Assembly: GCA_963773055.1 (NCBI GenBank)
Contig: CAVYZL010000006.1
Coordinates: 124,001 to 188,000, forward strand
DNA: 64,000 nucleotides
Direction: 5' to 3'
Source: PALSA-612 sp963773055
GTDB taxonomy: Bacteria; Actinomycetota; Thermoleophilia; Gaiellales; Gaiellaceae
Shown piece after piece: positions 1 through 10,260 of the stretch. Under the pieces are notes generated by a model that was given only the letters and a program-made list of their open reading frames with translations, ran no database searches and had not been told where the DNA came from. Position 1 is the stretch's first letter; the number at the start of each line of letters is the position of its first letter. Both the position numbers and the translations under genes were made by a program.

Positions 1-1
1 C

Positions 2-97
2 TTCATGATCGGCGGCGATGACGTGGACGTCACCGGCTTGACGCGCGACGGCGCGGAGGTTCCGATCCTCCGGTCGAGAGCCTGGCAGTCCGCGTGA
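2..97 (+). CDS. C-terminal end of an M29-family aminopeptidase (partial)
   Basis: Only the last 31 residues are inside the window. The open frame runs from the left edge to a TGA that abuts the stop codon of the convergent dehydrogenase. The FMIGG start and the pattern of a Val-Thr-Gly turn, an Asp-Gly pair, a Pro-Ile-Leu-Arg strand and a final Trp resemble the C-terminus of M29 metallo-aminopeptidases (AmpS/aminopeptidase T). The metal ligands lie outside the window, so this is a tail-only family guess. Confidence 0.6.
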   Translation, partial: FMIGGDDVDVTGLTRDGAEVPILRSRAWQSA

Positions 98-850
98 CTA
101 GGCAGGTTTCTTCATCGAGCGGCCTACGCGCGCCACGGCGCCGGGTGTGATCGCCTGCGCGAGCGTCGCGAGACGGTAGTAGCGCGGAACGTGCACCTCG
201 CGCCGGTCGCGCTCGACCGCGAGCACGACGGCCTTCGCGATGTCCTCGGACTCGATCACGAACCTGTGCATCGAGGGCGGGAGCACGCTTCGCTGTGGGA
301 AGCCCTCCGTCTCGGCGAAGCCGGGCAGGATCGTGTGCACGTGGATCCCTCGCGGCGCGAGCTCCGTCGACACCGAGCGCGAGAACGCGAGCTGCGCGTG
401 CTTGGACGCTGCGTAGAGACCCGACGTCCCGGCGCCCGAGACCGTGCCGGCGACGGAGACGACGTTGACGACGTGCGAAGGGCGCGCGGCCTCGAGCGCC
501 GGCAGGAACGCTCGTAGGCACCACACCGAGCCGAGGTAGTTCGTTCGCGTCACCTCCTCGATTCGCTCCGGTGTGGCATCGACGAACCCGGTCCGGCCGG
601 GGATGCCCGCGTTGTTCACGAGGAGGGAGATGCTCGGATGCCTGGCCATCACTGACGCGGCGACCCGGTCGACAGCAGTCCGGTCGCCGACGTCGCACAC
701 CTCCGCTTCGGCGTCGAGCTCCCGTGCGGTCGCTGCGAGCTCGGCCTCGCCGCGGGCGACCAGCACGCACCGCCAGCCCCGGCTCGTCAGGAGCCGCGCG
801 ACGGCGGCGCCGATGCCCTTCGAGCCTCCTGTCACGACTGCTATCCGCAC
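98..850 (-). CDS. Short-chain dehydrogenase/reductase (SDR)
   Basis: A classical SDR of 250 residues, NAD(P)-dependent and cytosolic, with unknown substrate. Visible marks are the nucleotide-binding TGGSKGIG at residues 7-14, NNAG near 79-82, the catalytic Ser near 132 and the YAASK motif near 146-150. I chose the GTG that begins VRIAVVTGG because the frame further upstream is Arg/Ala-rich and runs into the 3' end of the protease gene. The C-terminal third (MHRF, then a YYRLATLAQ helix) resembles SDRs that act on bulky or lipid substrates. It converges on the M29 peptidase with no spacer. Confidence 0.9.
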   Translation of the reverse strand: MRIAVVTGGSKGIGAAVARLLTSRGWRCVLVARGEAELAATARELDAEAEVCDVGDRTAVDRVAASVMARHPSISLLVNNAGIPGRTGFVDATPERIEEVTRTNYLGSVWCLRAFLPALEAARPSHVVNVVSVAGTVSGAGTSGLYAASKHAQLAFSRSVSTELAPRGIHVHTILPGFAETEGFPQRSVLPPSMHRFVIESEDIAKAVVLAVERDRREVHVPRYYRLATLAQAITPGAVARVGRSMKKPA

Positions 851-857
851 GCGTGGC

Positions 858-3800
858 TCAGCTATGGCAGACGCGGACGTTGCGGGTCGACCTCGACTCA
901 CGCCCGGCCGTGTCCGACACGGTGGCCGTCAGCGCATGCGCGCCCTTCCTGGCGCCTCCGGTGCGCCAGGTCGCGCTGTAGATGCCCGGCATCGTTCTTC
1001 TTGACACGCGCGATCTGCCGCTTCCCGTCGAAGAAGCCGACGGAGGAGACCTCTGCGGACGAGCCGGCCGCGACGCTCAACAGCGTCTTGACGAGGCACG
1101 CACGATCCCTTGGTCGGCGTCAGCCAGGTGACCACCGGCCTCGCGCGGACCTCGAACCGCGTGCCGAGGAAGTTCGTGTTCGGCATTGCCACGTCCCCCG
1201 GTGTGCTGACGTTCTTTGCCTCCTGGAAGTCGGACGCGACGATGCGCATGAACGCGGGGCCGGCGGTAAGAGCGGTCGCGTCCTTCGGGATCGAGAACAC
1301 CGCGATGCCCGTCGTGTGGTCGTACGAGTGCGCCGCGATCTGCGTCGTCTTGTAGAGCAGGAGCAGCGACAGCGGTTCGACGCCGGACTTCGCGTCGCTG
1401 ACCTTGACGACGATGCTCGGCCGGCCGGCCGGCAGCTTCGTCGTCAGCACCTTGATCACGGGTGGCTTGACGTCGTTGATCCACGACCGGAGCGTGTAGC
1501 GGCGGGCGAGCACTTTGCCCGTGAACGGGTCGCGGCCCGAGTCGACGGCGATGTAGTACCTGCCGGGCGCGGGGAGGACGGCGCCGGTGGCGCCGACGTT
1601 GTAGATGAAGTCGGGCATGTAGCCGTTCATGTTGACCGGCGTGCCGCCGTAGCCCTGGACGTTGCTCTCGTCGAGCGACCCGAGCAGCCAGGGATGAATG
1701 GGTGCGTTGGCGTCGAGGAGGTCGCGGATCGGGGCGCCGATGTCGAGCGCCGGGTCGATCACGACGGCGCCGAAATTCACCGTCTTCGCCGGGATGTCGA
1801 TCGAGTACACGTGCTCGGCGCCGTCCTCGATCGCCGTGTTCTCGAGGCCGAAGAGGCCGAGAATGCCGAACGGCTCGGTCGGGTAGCGGTAGATGCGCGC
1901 GAGATTGGCGCCGCTCCGGGTGTCACCTGTCTGGAGCAGCTTGAGCGGCGTGACCTGGGCCGACGTGAGGGCGGGTCGGATCACCTCGAAGCCGTACGGG
2001 ACCCGCCGCGAGACCCCGTTTCGCGACAGCACGACGAATCCGTACTGGTCGCCGGGCGACGCTCCCGCGGCCGCGTTCGCGACCACCTGCAACGTCGTCT
2101 GGCCGCCCGGCGCCAGCGTGATCGCCGCCGGGGTCGAGATCGACACTCCGGGGCTTGTCGTCTGCGCCTGAACCGACACCTGCCAGGTACCGGCGCCGCC
2201 GCCGGCATCGGTGACCGACAGGAGCAACGGCCGCGACGCCCCGCCCGAGACGATGTTCAGGTCGCCGAACGAGAGCGACTGCGGATCGGTGAAGACGAAT
2301 GGCGTGTCGGCGGCCGGAAGATTCGCGAGCCCGGCGCCCTGGATCGCGATCGGCGCCTCGACCGTCCGGGCGGTGTTCGCCCAGGCCGGACCGGCCGTGG
2401 CCATCAACGCAGACTTCACCTGGCGCGGCGTCCAGGACGGGTGCCGCTGGAGGAGCAGCGCGACCGACCCTGCGATGTGTGGCGCCGAGAAGCTCGTTCC
2501 GTCGAGAACGGCGTACTGATCGCCTGCGAACTCCGTCATCGTCGACGAGATGATCTGAGCCCCGGGCGCTGAGATGTCCGGCTTCAGCTGATGGCCGAAC
2601 GCCGTCAGGCCCCCGGACGAGAAGTTCGTGGGGACTCCCGGCCAGGAGGTGCTGACCTCCGACACGCTGCTCGTCACCCGAAACGTTCCGCGGCCGCCGC
2701 TAGACGCGACTGCCTGCCGGATCCGCGCGCCGTCGAGATCGGAGATCGTCCCTCCGGGCACGCCGAGCTGGAACGGCACGCCTTCGGGGTCGCCTCCGCG
2801 ATCATCGGCGATGATCATTCCGGCGGCGCTGGCGGCGGCGGCGCGAGCGCCCTTCTGCTCGTACGAGCAGCCGCCTCGGGTCACGAGGGCGACGAGGCCG
2901 AGCAGGCTCCGGGCGGGAAGGGTGTTCCCGCACAGCTGGCGGTCGACCGGTCGCCCGTCCGTGCCGGTGATCGTGCCGACGTCGACGAGCGTCTGATTCG
3001 CCGAGCTCCACGTCGCGGGCAGCAGGCCCGGGTTGGGGACGAACGGCTGCTGGCCGAAGCTCGTCGGGGCTGACAGCGTGAGCGCGTTCGTGAAGATGTG
3101 GGCGTTCGACGTCGCGGCGACAGAGATTGCGTCGGGGACGGTCGACGGTGAGCCGACGGTGCCCATGCCGAACATCTCACGGTCGTTGCCGGCCGAGATC
3201 ACGGGCACGACGCCGGCCTTCGCCACGTTTGCGACCACCTGCGTGAAGGGATCCCCGTCGGGGTCGCTCTGCGGGCCGCCGCCGGAGAAGTTGATCACGT
3301 CCATCCCGTCGGCGACCGCTGACTCGAAGGCGGCGACGATCTCCGGCGTGTTCGCGCTGCAGCAGCCGCCGAGGGGCGCTGGCAGGCTGAAGACGCGGTA
3401 GTTGCCGAGCCAGACGCGGGGCGCGACGCCGCTCAGGTTCGTCACGGTGGGATGGCAGCCGCCGCTCGAGATCACGCACGTGCTCGGGACGCCGGCCGGC
3501 GCCGTCGTGCCCGACACGCCGCCGATCACGCCGGCAACGAACGTCCCGTGGAACGACTGCGACTCGTCGAGCGGCTGGCGCGACTCCGAGGTCGATTGCT
3601 TCGAGGGGAAGAACGCGCGGGCGACGATCACCTTCGGCGTCTCGAACCCGGGGACGCCCTTCGGGAACCCCGCCGGGTACGACATCCCGGCGCCGCTCAG
3701 GAAGGGGTGGTTCGGGTTGACGCCGTCGTCGACCACGGCCACCTTCACGCCGTCGCCGCCGGCCCCCGTTGCTGCGCGCAGGGCGGGTGCGCCGATCACG

Positions 3801-4288
3801 CTCGGACCGTCGTTCATCGACATCGTGTAGCTCCGGCTCGGGTAGACGTGCGCGAACCCGAGGCGGAGCAGGCTCGGCAGCTTGGCGGCGGGAAGGTCGA
3901 CGGAGAAGCCGTCGAGGAGGAGCCGGTACCGGTGGCCGACGCTCGCCGAGGGAATCGCTCGCCGGAGCGTCGAGATCGCCCGAGCCTGGGTGGCGGCGAT
4001 CCGCGCAAGGTACGCCTTCGAGGAACGGTTCGCGAGGTCGAGCTTGCGCCGTGCCGTCGCGCCGAAGACCGCGTTGTCGGCGCGCGCCGCAGCGAGCGGC
4101 GGCAGCGACAGGGAGACGATCACGGTCGCGTTCCCGGCCGCCGCGCGGCTCGGCACGGTCGCCAGCCGCTTGCCCGAGATGAGATCGCTCGGGGTGACGG
4201 TCCTCAGCGCGAGCGGCTCGTGCGCGGCCGCGGCGGAGCCTACGACGGCGAGCCCGAGGACGATGCCGAGGAGCAGCGAGCGACGCAC
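858..4288 (-). CDS. Secreted subtilisin-like serine protease (S8) with PA and Ig-like domains; frameshifted near the C-terminus
   Basis: A large exported protease. It has a signal peptide (MRRSLLLGIVLGLAVVGSAA), an inhibitor-like prodomain to about residue 150, then the catalytic triad: Asp in VAVVDDGVN, His in FHGTFVAGVIGG and Ser in GTSFSAPHIAG. A protease-associated (PA) domain is inserted between His and Ser. Ig-like modules follow. The frame breaks twice: near 1096-1103 (GTGC repeated in tandem, or one extra base) and near 985-987 (an extra G in GGG). Correcting both restores an Ig-like C-terminus ending at 858 with VRVCHS. Uncorrected, the frame runs on in Arg-rich sequence to 929. It lies 58 bases downstream of another secreted protein and is probably co-transcribed with it. 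Confidence 0.9.
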
Positions 4289-4346
4289 GAGGTGCGCACG
4301 GTAGCGGATCGCAGGAGGAGGCTGCGAGCGACCTGTGGGGTGGGCG

Positions 4347-5249
4347 CTACCTGACCTTCGCCGAGAACGGGCGCGTCAGCGTCCTGCCCTCGAACGTGAT
4401 CTTGATCGTGCCGCGAATCGTCTTGCCCTTCGCGTTCGCAGGCGCCTGGAAGACGCACGTCGCCTGCCCGGCCACGAACTTCTCGGACTTCGGCTTCAGC
4501 GCCCTCGTGCCAGCTTTCGCCGCGCAGTCGACCTCTCCGTTGACGATCGTCGCTCCCGTGTCCGAGCGCGTCGCGGCCATGCGGACGGCGAACGTCTTGC
4601 CCGCCTTCGGCGATGCGGGGGTCGTCGTCACCGTCTTCGCGACGAGCTTCGCGGGCGCGGTCTTGACCTCATAGGCGAAGAACCCCGAACCACTACCCGG
4701 CGAGACATCCGCCTTCGCGTTCGTCGCGTCGATGTCGCCGGTGACGTCGTCGACGACGAGCCCGGTGATCACTTCGAGCGCGAACCCGAACTTCTTCGTG
4801 TTGCCGAGCTCGGCTGCGGAGATCTTGATCGTGATCACGCCGTTGACCCACGAGTACACGAGCGACGTCGCCGGTGGGTCTCCGGCGCGGCGGGTCAAGG
4901 CCGTGCCGTCCCACTTGAAGAGGTTGGCCTCGCCGAGAAAGAGCTCGACGGCGTAGTCCGTGCCGAGGAGGTCCGGATCGCCTGTTGACGGGTTGTTATC
5001 GGTGTCGACGAGGAGCTCGACGAGCGCGTCGCGCGTGAAGCTTGGGATGTTCGCGAGCTTGATCGCGATCGTCAGCATTCCCGCGTCGTCGTTCAACACG
5101 GTCGTGTCGACGATGTCCGGGACGAGTGGGTCGCCTGCGCCCTCACCCACAGAGTCGGGGTACACGACCTTGTTGGCGGCGCCGCCAGGAAGGGCGAATA
5201 CGAGCGCGGCGAGCGCGGCAAGAAGCAGTACCGGGCGAAGGGCGCGCAT
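4347..5249 (-). CDS. Secreted protein of unknown function with a C-terminal Ig-like domain
   Basis: About 300 residues. The signal peptide is RPVLLLAALAALVFA, followed by a beta-rich domain containing VDTDNNPSTGDPD, a likely calcium-binding loop of the kind seen in secreted adhesion or surface-layer proteins. The last 100 residues form a Thr/Lys-rich Ig-like fold with paired cysteines (VDCAAK and ATCVF). I prefer the inner ATG (MRALRP) because a TAGCCT -10 element sits 8 bases upstream. The subtilase downstream carries a similar C-terminal module, so this could be its partner or substrate. No enzyme motif is seen. Confidence 0.7.
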   Translation of the reverse strand: MRALRPVLLLAALAALVFALPGGAANKVVYPDSVGEGAGDPLVPDIVDTTVLNDDAGMLTIAIKLANIPSFTRDALVELLVDTDNNPSTGDPDLLGTDYAVELFLGEANLFKWDGTALTRRAGDPPATSLVYSWVNGVITIKISAAELGNTKKFGFALEVITGLVVDDVTGDIDATNAKADVSPGSGSGFFAYEVKTAPAKLVAKTVTTTPASPKAGKTFAVRMAATRSDTGATIVNGEVDCAAKAGTRALKPKSEKFVAGQATCVFQAPANAKGKTIRGTIKITFEGRTLTRPFSAKVR

Positions 5250-5257
5250 CCGCAATG

Positions 5258-5263
5258 AGGCTA
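5258..5263 (-). promoter_or_regulatory. -10 element of the secreted-protein/subtilase unit
   Basis: TAGCCT on the minus strand, 8 bases before the ATG at 5249. It fits the leaderless pattern seen elsewhere in the window and argues for the inner start codon. No clear -35 is seen. Confidence 0.4.
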
Positions 5264-5293
5264 GGGACCGGAGCACGTCGCGTCAAGCGAGCT

Positions 5294-5299
5294 TAGACT
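5294..5299 (+). promoter_or_regulatory. -10 element of fabI
   Basis: TAGACT lies 10 bases before the fabI ATG, so the transcript would start almost at the codon. The same hexamer precedes the LysE, DUF4242 and egtB genes. Confidence 0.45.
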
Positions 5300-5309
5300 C
5301 GCGCCCACG

Positions 5310-6089
5310 ATGGCGGGTGCGTTCTCAGGCAAGCAGGGCCTCGTGCTCGGGGTCGCGAACAAGCGCTCGATTGCCTGGGCGATCGCACGCCGGTTGGCGG
5401 AAGAGGGCGCCGAGCTCGCGTTCACGTACCAGGGCGAGCGGATCGAAAGCTCCGTCCGCGAGCTCGCTGAAAGCGTCTCGAGCCCGCTGGTCACCGAATG
5501 CGACGTGCGGTCCGACGAGGATCTCGCACGCGTCTTCTCCGAGGTGGCCGAGGCGTTCGGCGGTGGTCTCGACCTCCTCGTCCACTCCGTCGCTTTTGCT
5601 GCGGCGGAGGATCTCGAAGGTCGGTTCACAGACACGCCGCGCGACCGCTTCTGGATGGCCGTCGACATCAGCGCCTACTCCCTCGTCGCGTGTGCGCGCG
5701 CCGCGGAGCCGCTGATGGAGGCGCGCGGCGGAGGTTCGATACTGACGATGACGTACCTCGGCGGCGTCCGTGCAGTGCCGCACTACAACGTCATGGGGGT
5801 CGCGAAGGCGACGCTCGACGCCTCCGTCCGCTACCTCGCGTGGGACCTGGGGCAGAAGAACATCCGCGTGAACGCGATCTCGGCCGGGCCGATCCGCACG
5901 CTCGCCGCCCGCTCGATCGCCGGCTTCACGACGATGGAGGAGATGTTCGCCGAGCGCGCGCCGCTCCACCGGCAGATCGAGGCGGACGACTGCGGCGCCG
6001 CAGCCGCGTACCTCCTTTCCGAGGGCGCGAAGAACGTGAGCGGCACCACGCTCTACGTCGACGCCGGCTACCACTCGATGGGGATGTAG
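5310..6089 (+). CDS. fabI: Enoyl-[acyl-carrier-protein] reductase (NADH)
   Basis: Last reductive step of type II fatty-acid elongation, reducing trans-2-enoyl-ACP with NAD(P)H. The 259 residues match FabI length. The N-terminal LVLGVANKRSIAWAIA is the characteristic FabI dinucleotide site (GVAxxxSIAW). The catalytic pair Tyr159 and Lys166 (YNVMGVAK) is preceded by Tyr149 in MTYLGG, giving the Y-x9-Y-x6-K spacing of FabI. NVSGTTLYVDAGYH is the typical C-terminus. The stop codon abuts the GTG of the next gene, so the two form an operon. This is the family targeted by triclosan and isoniazid-type inhibitors. Confidence 0.95.
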   Translation: MAGAFSGKQGLVLGVANKRSIAWAIARRLAEEGAELAFTYQGERIESSVRELAESVSSPLVTECDVRSDEDLARVFSEVAEAFGGGLDLLVHSVAFAAAEDLEGRFTDTPRDRFWMAVDISAYSLVACARAAEPLMEARGGGSILTMTYLGGVRAVPHYNVMGVAKATLDASVRYLAWDLGQKNIRVNAISAGPIRTLAARSIAGFTTMEEMFAERAPLHRQIEADDCGAAAAYLLSEGAKNVSGTTLYVDAGYHSMGM

Positions 6090-7025
6090 GTGAAGGCAGC
6101 GCTGATTCGTGAGGTCGGCGCGGCGCCCGAGCCCGGCGACGCTGACGAGCCCTCCGGCGAGACGATCGAGGTGCTCGCGGCGCCGATCAACCCGATCGAC
6201 CTCGCCGTCTCTCGCGGCGTCCTGGCCACTGGTCATCCCGAGCTGCCGTACGTCCCCGGCTGCGAAGGGGTCGGCCGCACCGCCGACGGCAAGGTCGTCT
6301 GGATCTTCGGCGGCTCGCTCGGCCGGACGTCGCACGGGGCCATGGCCGAGCGGGCGTCGATCGGCGACGCGCATGCGATCGACGTGCCGGACGGCGCGGA
6401 CCCGGCGCTCGCGGGCGCCCTCGGGATCGCCGGCCTTGCCGGCTGGCTCCCGTTCGCGTGGCGCGCGCCGCTCGAGGGCGGGGAGGACGTGCTCGTGCTC
6501 GGAGCGACCGGCTCGGTCGGCCTCGTCGCGGTGCAGACGGCGAAGCTGCTCGGCGCAGGCCGGGTCGTCGCGGCCGGCCGCAGTGCGGACGCGCTCGAGC
6601 GCGCCGTCGACCACGGAGCCGACGCGACGGTGCGCCTCGACGAGCCCGACCTCGTGGCCGCGTTCAAGAACGCGTTCGGCGGCGACGGACCGAGCTACGT
6701 CTTCGACCCGCTCTGGGGCGCGCCCGCGGCCGCAGCCGTCGAGGCGGCGGTGCCCCGGGCGACGATCGTCAACCTCGGCCAGTCGGCGGGCGCGACGGCC
6801 GAGCTGTCGTCGGCCGCCGTGCGCTTCAAGAGCCTGTCGATCCTCGGGCACACGAACTTCGCAGTCCCTCCCGACGAGCTGGCCGAGCACTACCGGCGTC
6901 TCGTCGGTCACGCGACCGCAGGGGAGATCCGGATGGACGTCGAGCGCGTGCAGCTCGACGCGGTTGCGGACGCCTGGCGCCGTCAGGGAGAAGGCGCCGG
7001 CACGAAGCTCGTCGTCGTCCCTTGA
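6090..7025 (+). CDS. Zinc-free medium-chain dehydrogenase, quinone-oxidoreductase-like
   Basis: 311 residues with the two-domain MDR fold: an N-terminal GroES-like half (LAAPINPIDLAVSRG, VPGCEGVG) and a Rossmann half with VLVLGATGSVGLVAVQTAKLLG near residues 133-152. The Cys and His zinc ligands of alcohol dehydrogenases are absent, which matches the NADPH:quinone oxidoreductase/enoyl reductase subgroup. It starts with GTG directly after the fabI TAG, so it is translationally coupled. A role in reducing reactive enones or in lipid metabolism is inferred from that linkage only. Confidence 0.85.
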   Translation: MKAALIREVGAAPEPGDADEPSGETIEVLAAPINPIDLAVSRGVLATGHPELPYVPGCEGVGRTADGKVVWIFGGSLGRTSHGAMAERASIGDAHAIDVPDGADPALAGALGIAGLAGWLPFAWRAPLEGGEDVLVLGATGSVGLVAVQTAKLLGAGRVVAAGRSADALERAVDHGADATVRLDEPDLVAAFKNAFGGDGPSYVFDPLWGAPAAAAVEAAVPRATIVNLGQSAGATAELSSAAVRFKSLSILGHTNFAVPPDELAEHYRRLVGHATAGEIRMDVERVQLDAVADAWRRQGEGAGTKLVVVP

Positions 7026-7038
7026 AGACCGCCGAGCT

Positions 7039-7530
7039 CTAGGTCCAGGGCTTCGCGGTCATGTCGAAGACGATGAAGAGGAGCACGACGACGTCGATAC
7101 GCGTGACGAGGAGGATGTTCTTGATCAATTTCTGCGCTTCAGGATCCGTCGGCCCCCGCTCCTCGATCGCCGTCGCGAGCTTCGCCGCCGTCGGTCGGAT
7201 GTAGAAGAAGCCGACGAGGAATGTCAGCGCCCAGCCGACGAGCGCGATTCGGACCCACGTCATGTCCCAATCGAACCGCAATTGGCCGTCGTCGTTCGTC
7301 ATCATTGCGATGCCGAAGAGGAGGACGAGGAGCGACGCCGGCGTGTAGAGGCGCTCGCCGATCATCCCGGCCTGGTGCGCGAACTGCGCGAGCCGGACGG
7401 GATCCTTCAGGCGCAGTGTCATGAGCGCGAGAAGCGTGAGCGTTGCGCCGCCGCCGACCCAGAGCACGGCGACGATCACGTGCCCGGCCTTGAACCAGTC
7501 GAACCACGTCATCGCGAGCGTCGACGTCAT
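7039..7530 (-). CDS. DUF2269-type integral membrane protein
   Basis: 163 residues with four predicted membrane segments (around 14-38, 62-78, 94-110 and 138-155). It begins MTSTLAMTWFDWFKAGHVIV and carries a VLWVGGGATL stretch typical of small DUF2269 (YdcZ/CopD-like) proteins. The conserved His in GHVI and in FAHQAG may bind haem or metal, but this is not established. It is the last gene of the minus-strand block and begins 20 bases after the stop of the large membrane protein. Confidence 0.75.
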   Translation of the reverse strand: MTSTLAMTWFDWFKAGHVIVAVLWVGGGATLTLLALMTLRLKDPVRLAQFAHQAGMIGERLYTPASLLVLLFGIAMMTNDDGQLRFDWDMTWVRIALVGWALTFLVGFFYIRPTAAKLATAIEERGPTDPEAQKLIKNILLVTRIDVVVLLFIVFDMTAKPWT

Positions 7531-7550
7531 CTCGGTGGGCGACTCTATTC

Positions 7551-9522
7551 TCAGCTGAGGGCGTATGCAACCACGCGCACCGACGGCGGCCCGTCGAAGG
7601 TGACGAGATGCCAACCCGCGGCGCCGAGCGGAACTCGCGCCTCGCCGAGCCGCGGTAGGTGACGCGGGAAGCCCGTGCGTCCGTCGACACCGATGCGGAC
7701 GGTCGACGGACGCTTCGTGCGAAGGAAGAGCCGGAGGTCGCTGCCGCCTCCGTTGTACACCCAGAACGAGGCGTGTGGCGCGGTCGTCGTCCTCCCGCCG
7801 CCGGTGTTCGCCCCCCAGCCGTCGCAGAAGACCGCCGAATCGCGCGGCGGCTCCGCGACGGGTGACGGCGGTGCGGCTCCTGGCCGGACCGCGAGCAGCG
7901 TCACCGGCCCGTCCGTGGCTACGGGGCGGTAGCCGTGCGCGACGAGCCCATCCCAGGCGAACGCCGCCGTATCGGGCGCCTCGGGGTTGTCCTTGAAGAG
8001 ACCGGCGTGGAACATCACCTGCCGCACGCCGAGCCGATCGAGGAGCGCCGCAGCCCCCGTGTGCCAGTCGCCGCAGTTGATCGCCGCGAGGCGCTTGGCG
8101 ACGGTGTCCGCGATCACCGGCGCGAGCGTCGAGTAGCCCTGCGGCCGCTCGCGCTTCGCGCGCATGTCGTAGTAGAGATAGACGCCGCCGTAGTGGATGC
8201 CGGGCCGGAACACCGGCACCTCGACGAGGCGGCCCCTCGAACGGGCGAGCGCCGAATACGCGGCGTTCTTCGCGTCCGCCTCCGTCGTCCTGAACGTCGT
8301 CACCCGGAGGTCGGCAAGGAGCAGGCAAACGGCGATCGCCGTCACGACGAGCGCCTGGCGCGGGAGCCGGAACGGCAACCGCAGCTCCGAGAGCTCGGAC
8401 ACCGCGAAGGCGACGAGCGCCGCGATCGCGAGGCACGCGATGGGGAGGAGCCGCTCGGGCACGCGGGGGAAGCGCAGCGGGTAGAGCACGAAGCGCACGG
8501 GCCGGTAGAGCGGCGTGTTCGTCCCGAGCGCGAGCAGGATCGGCAGCACTGCGGCGAGCCCGAGCAGGATCGCGAGCCCGTACGTGCGGCGGAGGAAGAG
8601 GAAGACGAGTCCTGCGATCGCGACGAGCGGGGTCAGCCAGCCGAGGAAGACGAAGGTCTCTGAGCCGTGGCGCGCGTGCCGGACGACGAAGTCGAGCCAC
8701 TCGGCCGAGAACTTGTCCACCTGCCGCAACGAGCGCCCTCCTTCCCCGATCGACCCGTCGATCACGAACCACCAGACCAAGACGCCCGCGGCGACGGCGA
8801 GGCCCGTGCCTGCGACCGCGGCGACGAGCGGCCACCGCTCGCGCGTCCGGACGAACGCGTAGGCGAGGTAGAACGGCACCGCGCCGAGCGCGAGGTGCAC
8901 CTGCCCCGAAGCCGGTATCGACGCGATCGCGAGCACCGACGGCAGCAACCACCACGCGGAGCCGCGGCGCGCGCGCTCGAACGTCCACAGAGCGAGCGGC
9001 AGCAGGATCGAGATGAGGCCGAGGAGATGCTCCGTCGACTGCTCGAGCCGGTATGGCGCGACCTCGAACACGAGCCCACCGACGAGCGCGGCGCCCCAGC
9101 CCACGCCTTCGAGCTCGCGGAGCCAGAGGAACGTGAGCAGGCCGGCGGCGAGCAGGCCGAGCAGGACGAGGACGTTCCACCCGACGACGACGCCGAGCGC
9201 GCGCTCGAGCGGCCAGAACGGCAGCCCGAATGGCCACGCCGCAGGATTTAGCTGCGGCTTCGCCTCCGGGCGGAACGAGTACGGGTCGCGCCACGGCGCC
9301 TCGCCTCGCTCGAGCTGGCTCCCCGGCAGCCAGAGGCGATAGGCCGTCTGCAGATGGTCGCCCGCCGCCGCCTCGCCGTGACCGGGCGCGCCTCCGGCGA
9401 GGAAGTCCGTGTCGCGCGTGGCGGATCGCCGGCGCCGTCGCGAGCACGGCGGCTGCGAGGAAGAGGCCGATCGCACAGAGGACGACCCACCGCCCCCCGC
9501 GGCTCTCGCCGGCGGGCTGCAC
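7551..9522 (-). CDS. Polytopic membrane protein, probable GT-C-type glycosyltransferase (frameshifted near its N-terminus)
   Basis: About 656 residues after joining two frames. The GTG start lies one base after the stop of the preceding gene. The first frame encodes one membrane helix (VVLCAIGLFLAAAVLA). A +1 break near 9413-9423 then leads to DTDFLAGG and GDHLQTAYRLWLPG, an acidic first-loop arrangement like GT-C enzymes that use polyprenyl-phosphate sugars. About ten hydrophobic helices follow, then a 230-residue C-terminal soluble domain with CGDWHTGAAALLDRLG and an Ig-like end. The substrate is unknown. The GT-C assignment rests on topology and the acidic loop, not on a firm motif. Confidence 0.55.
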
Positions 9523-9523
9523 G

Positions 9524-10255
9524 CTAGGGGTTGCGGAGGTCGACGGTCAGGACGTGGTCGTACGTGCGGACGACGATGTGGCTGCCGCTCTTCGCGATCC
9601 GCTCCGGCCCGCTCGGGAGCGCGAGTCGCTCGACCACGCGCCCCGACTTCCGGTCCAGGAGGTAGAGCCAGTCCGGCTCCGCGGTGAAGCCGTACCCGGT
9701 CACGAGATAGCGCGGCGTGACGAGGAAGGTCTGCGCGTTCGCGACGAGCGCCTTGCTCCGCCAAAGCCGCTTTCCCGTTCTTGTGTCGAGCGCCGTGATG
9801 TACGCGTTCTGCCGGTAGGACGATCGCGCGTAGGTCAGGTGCGCGTTCTCGACGTAGAGGACGTCGCCCGCCTCGCGCGCCCACACGAGCTCCTCGTAGA
9901 CGAACTCCCGCTCGCCGGGCCGGATGTGCGGCGGCCAGACGTAGTTCTTGAAGTCGAACGCGTAGTCGCGGCTGAGAAGGATTCGGGACGACGCGCCGTC
10001 CCGACCGTAGAGCACGAAGCCCGGCCCTCCGGAGCAGATCGCCCGCTGTTGCGGGAGCCCGCGCACGGAATCGGGGAAGCCGAGCTCGTGACAGGCGCGC
10101 CCCGGGCTACCGAGGCCAGGGGCGATCGGGCGGGAGGAGACGACATGAAGCCTCGTGGCCTCCGGCGCGGAAGTCACCGGACCCGGAAACGGCGGCCGCG
10201 GCAGCGTCGTTACCGCGAACGACGTCGCGGCGATGGCGGCGAGAAAAACCCGCAT
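9524..10255 (-). CDS. Secreted beta-propeller-like protein (PQQ-repeat style)
   Basis: 243 residues with a weak signal sequence (MRVFLAAIAATSFAVTTLP). The repeated motif YITALDTRTGKRLWRSKAL, then WLYLLDRKSGRVVERL, is the YaLDaxTGkxlW signature of PQQ/propeller repeats, but only two or three clear repeats are visible, so it may be a partial propeller. Two cysteines (RACHELG and RAICSGG) could form a disulfide outside the cell. It lies between the GCS2 ligase (5-base gap) and the membrane protein (1-base gap) in one transcription unit. Confidence 0.6.
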   Translation of the reverse strand: MRVFLAAIAATSFAVTTLPRPPFPGPVTSAPEATRLHVVSSRPIAPGLGSPGRACHELGFPDSVRGLPQQRAICSGGPGFVLYGRDGASSRILLSRDYAFDFKNYVWPPHIRPGEREFVYEELVWAREAGDVLYVENAHLTYARSSYRQNAYITALDTRTGKRLWRSKALVANAQTFLVTPRYLVTGYGFTAEPDWLYLLDRKSGRVVERLALPSGPERIAKSGSHIVVRTYDHVLTVDLRNP

Positions 10256-10260
10256 ACCCG

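Noticed and set aside
1001..2572. Long open frame on the plus strand opposite the subtilase
   Set aside because: Arg/Val-rich translation with no motif; it is the antisense of a clear S8 protease.
5325..6911. Long minus-strand frame across fabI and the MDR gene
   Set aside because: Antisense shadow of two well-supported enzymes; no motif.
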